Assembly: GCA_016203755.1 (NCBI GenBank)
Contig: JACQMD010000040.1
Span: forward strand, 1-10,591
Direction of reading: 5' to 3'
DNA: 10,591 nt
Source: Candidatus Roizmanbacteria bacterium
GTDB lineage: Bacteria; Patescibacteriota; Microgenomatia; GCA-001788215; 2-01-FULL-40-14
In this document: positions 6,486 through 10,591 of the stretch, piece by piece
How the letters are laid out: the number at the start of each line of letters is the position of its first letter
Numbering within the stretch: position 1 is the first letter of the stretch
Position numbers and translations under genes: made by a program
The notes under the pieces: generated by a model
Told to the model about the DNA's origin: nothing
Databases searched by the model: none
Seen by the model: only the letters and a program-made list of their open reading frames with translations

Positions 6486-6899
6486 CTACTGATTGGGATT
6501 GAACTGATAGTCGGGTAATAATCTACCACTCCCATCGTACTGGTCTTTACAAATATTTGTTGGTCCAATTTCTCCAAAAAAGCCAAGATCCCAGTAAGGT
6601 GGACATGGACACTGTCCTAACTCATCTGCATAATCTTGAAGATTTCTCTTATTAGTTGTATCACAATCAACGGAAATTTGTGGTAGATCTTGCGGTAATG
6701 TCGGTTGCATAAGAGCTGCGGGCGGGATAGAAGAGTTTGCATCATACACTGTTCCGGTATCTTCTGGTAAGCATGCACCAAGAAAAAGAGCTGATGAGCA
6801 AACCAAAACTACTTCTTTCCCTTTGCGCGCAACTGTTTTTCTTATCTGTCGATCGGTTTTTTCGACAGACGTAATAAATTGTCGGAAGCGTTCGGACAT
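6486..6899 (-). CDS. Small cysteine-containing lipoprotein, 137 aa
   Basis: A hydrophobic stretch (EVVLVCSSALFLGAC, about 29-43) ends in a good lipobox, LGAC, with C43 as the predicted lipidation and signal peptidase II cleavage site. The basic N-terminal region before it is unusually long (28 residues, with many Arg/Lys), so a membrane-anchored cytosolic tail without cleavage is an alternative. The mature part of 95 residues is Pro/Asn/Asp-rich, with C79, C97, C99 and C117, enough for two disulfides outside the cell, and contains GQCPCPPYWDLGFFGEIGP. The family is unknown. It is divergent from the ABC exporter gene and shares its promoter region, so the two may be co-regulated. The start is supported by an extended -10 box just upstream. 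Confidence 0.75.
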   Translation of the reverse strand: MSERFRQFITSVEKTDRQIRKTVARKGKEVVLVCSSALFLGACLPEDTGTVYDANSSIPPAALMQPTLPQDLPQISVDCDTTNKRNLQDYADELGQCPCPPYWDLGFFGEIGPTNICKDQYDGSGRLLPDYQFNPNQ

Positions 6900-6908
6900 A
6901 AGCCCTGT

Positions 6909-6917
6909 AATATAACA
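6909..6917 (-). promoter_or_regulatory. Extended -10 promoter (TGTTATATT) for the lipoprotein gene
   Basis: On the minus strand TGTTATATT ends 9 nt before the ATG at 6899, predicting a leader of 2-3 nt at most. No Shine-Dalgarno is seen. It overlaps one of two AACATGTA repeats in this divergent region. Confidence 0.55.
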
Positions 6918-6963
6918 TGTAAGGCTGTAAAAAGCAACAAAAGATAATCTGTTAGAACATGTA
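6914..6963. repeat. Pair of AACATGTA repeats 42 bp apart between divergent promoters
   Basis: AACATGTA occurs at 6914-6921 and 6956-6963, each holding the palindromic core ACATGT. Their starts are 42 bp apart, about four helical turns. The first overlaps the leftward extended -10 and the second lies just upstream of the rightward one, which would suit a regulator controlling both genes. With only 8 bp each, chance is possible. Confidence 0.35.
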
Positions 6964-6976
6964 CTTTATTGTTACG

Positions 6977-6985
6977 TGTTACAAT
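6977..6985 (+). promoter_or_regulatory. Extended -10 promoter (TGTTACAAT) for the ABC exporter gene
   Basis: TGTTACAAT ends 6 nt before the ATG at 6992, implying a leaderless transcript. This argues against the in-frame ATG at 6959, which lies upstream of the promoter. A GTTAC direct repeat (6971-6975 and 6978-6982) overlaps it. Confidence 0.55.
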
Positions 6986-6991
6986 ATCCTC

Positions 6992-8761
6992 ATGTCCAAT
7001 ACCTTCCGCATCATCAAACTTGCAAAACCATTCCATAAACTCATCGTGCTCTTAAGTAGTATTGTGCTTGTTACCGCGCTTGTGCAGCTTGCTTCTTCGG
7101 TGCTTATAAAATTCATCATCGACGAAATTGAAAAGGAGCTCGTGAGCGGAGAAGGAAATATTGATCGTGCATATGTTCTTTTGGGCACCATGCTGGGTCT
7201 AGGACTTGTCGGAATTATTCTCGAATCAATCGGCATGCGGGTTGGGGACTACACAACGGGTCGGATGGGAAAATTCCTCACTGAGCGATTTTACGAAAAA
7301 ATATTTACGCTCCCGCAAAAATATTTTGACTCAAAAATTTCAGGAAAGATTGTCAATCAGCTCTCGCGCGGTATCCAGTCATTAAGCGATTTTTTTGGCG
7401 CCATGTCCAACTTTGTCCTGCCGGCACTCGTCCAAACGGTCTTTGTGATACTGGTACTGGGTTATTACAACATGACAATTGCCCTTTTGGCATTTGCCAT
7501 ATTTCCGGTATTTATCTACATCTCAAGCTATTCAACGAAAAAATGGGGCGAGTTTCAGGTGAAGAAAAATGAGATTGAAGACACAACACGTGGCAGAATA
7601 TTTGAGGTGATTGGCAATATTAAACTCGTCAGAAGTTTTAATAATAAACAATCCGAATGGAACTTTGTATCAAAAAATTTAACTAAAAACGTGAAGCTCT
7701 ATGATCAGCAATCTACTACGTACCATCTGTTAAACTTCGCCCGAAACTTCGGATTGGAGTTGGTGTTAGTCATTATTATTTTTATTGCATTCCAGCAAAC
7801 ATTTACCGGTGTCATAACATTTGGAACGCTTGTGCTGATTCTCCAATTACTCAACCAACTCCGCCGGCCGCTGTTTGCCATGAGCTTTATTCTTGAGCGT
7901 ATCCAGCAGGCAGAGACAGGATCGAAAGAATTTTTTGAGATTCTCAGTCTTCCCTCAACTGAAGCATTTTCAGAACCGACTAAAATTGAACTTCTTAAAA
8001 ACCCGACAATTGCTTTCCGGAACGTCTCATTTGAATACGAAGACGGGAATGAAGTTTTGAAAAACGTCACATTTCGATTTGATAAAAAAGAAACAATAGC
8101 ATTGGTCGGCCACAGCGGTGCCGGAAAAACAACAATTACCAATTTGATATTAAAATTTTATGAGCCAACGAAGGGCGATATTTTATTAGGTGATAAGAAG
8201 TATAAAGATCGGACGCATGAATTTATCCGGTCGCATATATCGCTTGTGTTTCAAGATAGCGAGCTTTTCTCATCGACTGTTTTCGAAAATGTAGCATATG
8301 GTAAAACCGACGCAAAAGAAAAAGAGGTGATTGAAGCGCTCAAACAGGCAAATGCATGGGAATTTGTCTCAAAATTACCAAAAAAGATGTATGCAGAGAT
8401 AGGCGAACGCGGCGTTAAATTATCTGGTGGACAAAAACAGCGGGTACAAATTGCGCGGGCGATATTGCATAATACTCCGATTCTTATTCTGGATGAGGCA
8501 ACCAGTTCGTTGGACGCAAAAAGCGAACGGCTCGTGCAGGAAGCGCTTGAAAAACTCATGAAAAACAAACTGACCCTTATCATTGCCCACCGGTTCTCAA
8601 CCATCCAAAATGCCGATCGAATTCTCGTCATTGACGACGGGAAGATAGTCGACTCCGGCGCGCCGGGGGCACTTGCTACTCGAAAGGGTATTTATTCAGA
8701 ACTATTGCGTTATCAGATTGAGGGGAATCAGAAACTATTGAGTGAATATGGGTTGGTGTGA
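6992..8761 (+). CDS. ABC exporter half-transporter (fused permease and ATPase)
   Basis: This 589-aa protein fuses an N-terminal transmembrane domain to a nucleotide-binding domain, like MsbA/LmrA-type exporters, and should work as a dimer in the cytoplasmic membrane. Hydrophobic segments near 17-40, 62-82, 138-158, 161-180, 253-270 and 273-290 fit the six-helix arrangement. The ATPase domain is complete: Walker A GHSGAGKTT (373-381), Q-loop Q421, signature LSGGQ (477-481), Walker B ILILDE (D501, catalytic E502), D-loop SSLD, and H-loop H533. It is therefore probably active. The substrate (lipid, peptide or drug) cannot be read from sequence. The start at 6992 (MSNTFRIIKLAKP) matches the usual elbow-helix beginning and the promoter position. 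The last nine residues, KLLSEYGLV, are echoed at the end of the next gene. It is divergent from the lipoprotein gene. Confidence 0.95.
   Translation: MSNTFRIIKLAKPFHKLIVLLSSIVLVTALVQLASSVLIKFIIDEIEKELVSGEGNIDRAYVLLGTMLGLGLVGIILESIGMRVGDYTTGRMGKFLTERFYEKIFTLPQKYFDSKISGKIVNQLSRGIQSLSDFFGAMSNFVLPALVQTVFVILVLGYYNMTIALLAFAIFPVFIYISSYSTKKWGEFQVKKNEIEDTTRGRIFEVIGNIKLVRSFNNKQSEWNFVSKNLTKNVKLYDQQSTTYHLLNFARNFGLELVLVIIIFIAFQQTFTGVITFGTLVLILQLLNQLRRPLFAMSFILERIQQAETGSKEFFEILSLPSTEAFSEPTKIELLKNPTIAFRNVSFEYEDGNEVLKNVTFRFDKKETIALVGHSGAGKTTITNLILKFYEPTKGDILLGDKKYKDRTHEFIRSHISLVFQDSELFSSTVFENVAYGKTDAKEKEVIEALKQANAWEFVSKLPKKMYAEIGERGVKLSGGQKQRVQIARAILHNTPILILDEATSSLDAKSERLVQEALEKLMKNKLTLIIAHRFSTIQNADRILVIDDGKIVDSGAPGALATRKGIYSELLRYQIEGNQKLLSEYGLV
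8732..8761 (+). repeat. Gene-end repeat, copy 1 (ABC transporter tail KLLSEYGLV)
   Basis: This 30-nt stretch encodes K-L-L-S-E-Y-G-L-V-stop and matches 9580-9609 at 24 of 30 positions, including a perfect 14-mer (AAACTATTGAGTGA). Both copies sit at the very 3' end of a gene and in the same reading frame. Confidence 0.75.
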
Positions 8762-8811
8762 TAGGGAATTGCCTTGTATTCTGACGGGTGATCGGTACGG
8801 TTTTGCAAATA

Positions 8812-8820
8812 TGATATACT
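8812..8820 (+). promoter_or_regulatory. Extended -10 promoter (TGATATACT) for the 255-aa gene
   Basis: TGATATACT is identical to the element before the 361-aa gene. It ends 9 nt before the ATG at 8830 and 6 nt before an in-frame TTG at 8827. Either way the mRNA would be nearly leaderless, and no Shine-Dalgarno is present. Confidence 0.6.
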
Positions 8821-8829
8821 CACCGTTTG

Positions 8830-9597
8830 ATGAACTCGGAACGAAGAATATTACCGCCTGGATATGCCGATTTCTATCATTTGCATGCTGGAATGCGTGA
8901 TGATTTCGTCAGAAACATCGGGACAGCGGAAAACCTGTTTCCAGGAATCTGGTATAGAGGGTGGCATGATGTTTTTAGAAGGCAACAGATACGTTTGTTT
9001 ACGGATACAACGGATACAAGAGAGGCAGTTCGTGATATTGTAGCAAGAGAAAGACAATCTCTTCCTCTTCAGTCATTCCCTCAACGTCGGCACATAGAAC
9101 CACTCGTGAGGTTTATGATGAAGTTTACCGCTGATACGCTCATGCTAGGTGCGGATGAATGTTTAGAAAACAAGAATTATCTTGGGCAAGCGTATGCATT
9201 GACCTTGGCCGAGGGTGTACTGACACCCATGCTCGGTCTCAGCAGAGCGCTTGATATTCTCGAACGAGTGGAAAATAAACCTTCTCTTGACATACAAACG
9301 ATACCGTTAAAGTATCACAAAAATAGTCAGTTTAGGAACTCATTTGACCTATTAAATCAGAAAGCTGCTGCTCTATTGGGACAGGAAGGCCCACATGAAT
9401 TTTACAAGGGTCAATCAGCAGTAGCAGTGTACGTGGTTGAAGATAATGAGTCCGAACACTATCGTTTCTCGGATGAAGAACCAGGCTCTGTAGTACAGCT
9501 TCGGGCAGAAGGAATTAAAGTGTTTCAAGGGATATATGGAGCATTGAGTGTGTTATTAAAACAGACTATGGATGATGAAAAACTATTGAGTGAGTAA
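8830..9597 (+). CDS. Hypothetical protein, 255 aa
   Basis: I do not recognise this family. From the ATG at 8830 the protein begins MNSERRILPPGYADFYHLHAG; a TTG one codon earlier is possible. Residues 1-60 are rich in aromatic and basic residues (GIWYRGWHDVFRRQQIRLF), 62-110 are helical and charged, and 114-148 form a moderately hydrophobic helical stretch (YLGQAYALTLAEGVLTPMLGLSRALDIL) with no clear membrane span. The segment 185-215 is strand-like (SAVAVYVVEDNESEHYRF). No known motif is seen. The gene has its own extended -10 promoter 68 bp after the ABC gene. It ends KLLSE-stop, and the codons after the stop read GLV-stop, so its tail copies the ABC protein's KLLSEYGLV with the Tyr codon changed to TAA. 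Confidence 0.7.
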   Translation: MNSERRILPPGYADFYHLHAGMRDDFVRNIGTAENLFPGIWYRGWHDVFRRQQIRLFTDTTDTREAVRDIVARERQSLPLQSFPQRRHIEPLVRFMMKFTADTLMLGADECLENKNYLGQAYALTLAEGVLTPMLGLSRALDILERVENKPSLDIQTIPLKYHKNSQFRNSFDLLNQKAAALLGQEGPHEFYKGQSAVAVYVVEDNESEHYRFSDEEPGSVVQLRAEGIKVFQGIYGALSVLLKQTMDDEKLLSE

Positions 9598-9609
9598 GGA
9601 CTGGTATAA
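9580..9609 (+). repeat. Gene-end repeat, copy 2 (tail KLLSE, stop, GLV, stop)
   Basis: Aligned with 8732-8761, the six differing codons are GAA/GAG, TAT/TAA, GGG/GGA, TTG/CTG, GTG/GTA and TGA/TAA. Four are synonymous and one swaps stop for stop. Only TAT to TAA changes the product, cutting the tail after KLLSE. The part after the stop also forms a TGGTATAAG sequence that could act as a promoter for the next gene. Confidence 0.7.
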
Positions 9610-9617
9610 GAAAAAAT

Positions 9618-9623
9618 TATATT
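9618..9623 (+). promoter_or_regulatory. Possible -10 box (TATATT) for the 75-aa gene
   Basis: TATATT ends 6 nt before the ATG at 9630, matching the spacing seen at other genes here. The region is AT-rich, so the match carries less weight. TGGTATAAG at 9602-9610 is an alternative extended -10. Confidence 0.35.
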
Positions 9624-9629
9624 CATTCT

Positions 9630-9857
9630 ATGAATCCCTTTATCCCTCCAAAAACTATTGCAAAAATGAAGGAGTTGGGGATTGTTGAATCAACGCTTCT
9701 GGATTTGTTTCATCACGGCGAAAGAAGAAATGCCACAATAGATCAAGGTATGATGGTAAAGAAATACTCAGGATACGAAGTGGGATTATTTTATGTGAGG
9801 AATGCAAAAACCGGTGAGTATGTGATTACCGGTGTGTGGAAACGGGACCGGGCTTAA
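9630..9857 (+). CDS. Small hypothetical protein, 75 aa, loosely DUF4258-like
   Basis: The protein starts MNPFIPPKTIAKMKELGIVESTLLDLFHHGERR, a helix ending in HGERR, and continues with strands KKYSGYEVGLFYVRNAKTGEYVITGVWKRDRA. The order, with a helix bearing 'ELGI-xxxxLxxxF' followed by strands ending in 'YVITGVWKR', loosely recalls DUF4258-type small proteins, a RelE/BrnT-like fold. I recognise it only by shape, so toxin-like activity is not claimed. No antitoxin-like DNA-binding gene is evident beside it; the next gene is charged and helical. The start lacks a Shine-Dalgarno and follows an AT-rich promoter-like region. Confidence 0.65.
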   Translation: MNPFIPPKTIAKMKELGIVESTLLDLFHHGERRNATIDQGMMVKKYSGYEVGLFYVRNAKTGEYVITGVWKRDRA

Positions 9858-9935
9858 GTTGCTGATCAGAAACTTGTTGAAACATACGAGTTGCGGTAGG
9901 TGGTACGATGTAATCTACTGAACAATTTCGAAGAT

Positions 9936-9941
9936 AGGAGG
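9936..9941 (+). promoter_or_regulatory. Consensus Shine-Dalgarno AGGAGG
   Basis: A perfect AGGAGG lies 8 nt before the ATG at 9950. It is the only full-consensus ribosome-binding site before a gene in this window. It decides the start: the in-frame GTG at 9941 overlaps the site itself and cannot be used with it. Confidence 0.75.
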
Positions 9942-9949
9942 TGAGCAAT

Positions 9950-10207
9950 ATGATGTATCCAGAAAAATTGAATGTTGTAGAATCTCCTTATAAGGTGGGT
10001 AACACTACGTTTCAAACTTCTGACGAGGAGTTTAATAGAGATCAAGCAGAAAAACAATTGGCATGGGAAAGGAAATGGCTAGAACGTCGGTTAGAAATTC
10101 ATGAAAAAAGAGCAAAAACCGACCTCAATTATACAGAGCATATCAGCATTAGAGAACAACTAAATGGTTTAAAGATAGACTATATCCCTCCGGAACCAGA
10201 GAAATAA
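9950..10207 (+). CDS. Small charged hypothetical protein, 85 aa
   Basis: From the ATG at 9950 the protein reads MMYPEKLNVVESPYK and is strongly charged. Residues 24-72 (about DEEFNRDQAEKQLAWERKWLERRLEIHEKRA onward) look like a long amphipathic helix or coiled coil, followed by a short Pro-rich end (IDYIPPEPEK). There is no membrane segment or known motif. The consensus Shine-Dalgarno and the 92-nt gap before it suggest a leadered transcript, unlike most neighbours. It is followed by the convergent 120-aa gene after 17 nt. Function unknown. Confidence 0.65.
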   Translation: MMYPEKLNVVESPYKVGNTTFQTSDEEFNRDQAEKQLAWERKWLERRLEIHEKRAKTDLNYTEHISIREQLNGLKIDYIPPEPEK

Positions 10208-10224
10208 GATGTATCGTAAGGGTT

Positions 10225-10587
10225 TTAGTCTGTTAATAGGAGTTGATGGTGAAACGTTCTTTCTCCGCCATCAGGTTTTTGGATCGTTGAGGAAAATGTT
10301 AGGGGAATTGTTGAAAGATCGTACTCCCGTCCATCGCTAAAACTCATCCTCTTTGGAAGATTTAACGTTGGCACATACTCATTCTCAGAGTGCGAGACGT
10401 GAGTCAGATGGGTAATATCAATGATTTCAAGAGGATTGGTAGGATGGGCTGCTATTACGGCATATGATCCAATAGTACTCAGCCCTTCTGGTATACCAAG
10501 CTGGTCCGGCATATAGGTGAATACATCCACATGATATCCTGTTGCATCATGAGGAATTCGTTCTGTTGCGACGGTTTGAACCGGCAT
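10225..10587 (-). CDS. Hypothetical protein, at least 120 aa, possibly cut by the window edge
   Basis: I do not recognise this family. The frame is open from the window edge, and the first in-window ATG gives MPVQTVATERIPHDATGYHVDVFTYMP. Only 4 nt of upstream sequence are visible, with no stop between, so the real start may lie outside. The protein is acidic and His-rich (THLTHVSHSENEY, about 59-71), with strand-like segments and an end FHHQLLLTD. There is no signal peptide or membrane segment in the visible part. It converges on the 85-aa gene with no clear terminator between them. Confidence 0.6.
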   Translation of the reverse strand: MPVQTVATERIPHDATGYHVDVFTYMPDQLGIPEGLSTIGSYAVIAAHPTNPLEIIDITHLTHVSHSENEYVPTLNLPKRMSFSDGREYDLSTIPLTFSSTIQKPDGGERTFHHQLLLTD

Positions 10588-10591
10588 TCCC

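Noticed and set aside
6959..6991. Eleven-residue N-terminal extension of the ABC exporter
   Set aside because: It lies upstream of the TGTTACAAT promoter element and does not resemble the usual exporter N-terminus.
7705..8631. Long minus-strand open frames (145 and 126 aa) under the ABC gene
   Set aside because: The plus-strand protein has full family motifs here, so these are antisense shadows with Ser/Arg/Ile-biased composition.
9630..10207. Toxin-antitoxin pair (75-aa and 85-aa genes)
   Set aside because: The 75-aa protein only loosely recalls a small toxin-like fold, the genes are 92 nt apart with different initiation signals, and the 85-aa protein shows no DNA-binding motif.
1..10591. 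CRISPR arrays, tRNA or rRNA genes, insertion sequences
   Set aside because: No regularly spaced direct repeats, cloverleaf signatures, rRNA-like segments, transposase motifs or terminal repeats were seen on either strand.

Overview
The window reads as a compact, gene-dense bacterial chromosome piece, most likely from the Candidate Phyla Radiation (Patescibacteria, perhaps Microgenomates-like). That placement is an inference. It rests on moderate GC, many short uncharacterised proteins, tiny intergenic gaps, almost no Shine-Dalgarno sites, a small DUF3096-like membrane protein and a single-chain exporter. UGA is used as a normal stop (tmk, the SDR gene and the ABC gene all end in TGA), which argues against the recoded Gracilibacteria/Absconditabacteria. 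No tRNA, rRNA, CRISPR array, transposase or convincing intrinsic terminator was seen.

Layout. 1-1.7 kb (+): a HAD-family phosphatase, a 90-bp imperfect palindrome that fills the whole gap, thymidylate kinase (tmk), and a 49-residue two-segment membrane protein. 1.7-3.2 kb (-): two uncharacterised genes in a likely operon; the first (361 aa) may carry a divergent GNAT-like domain. 3.3-5.5 kb (+): divergent from them, a 346-aa unknown protein and a 384-aa protein with a phosphoribosyltransferase-like core. 5.57-6.48 kb (+): a short-chain dehydrogenase/reductase that seems to lack the catalytic Tyr. 6.49-6.90 kb (-): a small cysteine-containing lipoprotein. 6.99-8.76 kb (+): a complete ABC exporter half-transporter with all nucleotide-binding motifs. 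8.83-10.2 kb (+): three short unknown genes. 10.2 kb to the end (-): one more unknown gene, possibly cut by the window edge.

Two observations stand out. First, at least six genes have a -10-like hexamer (often the extended form TGnTATAnT) ending only 6-9 nt before the start codon and no ribosome-binding site, so most transcripts here are predicted to be leaderless. Second, the last 30 nt of the ABC transporter gene recur, in frame, at the end of the next gene. All but one of the codon differences are synonymous or stop-for-stop; the exception turns a Tyr codon into a stop. The shared tail therefore looks like a protein-level C-terminal motif, cut short by a nonsense change in the second copy.

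Functionally, the HAD phosphatase and tmk suggest nucleotide metabolism, and the ABC protein is a probable lipid, peptide or drug exporter. The divergent four-gene block at 1.7-5.5 kb has no recognisable pathway and is the best candidate for an undescribed system, though nothing in the sequence assigns it a job.
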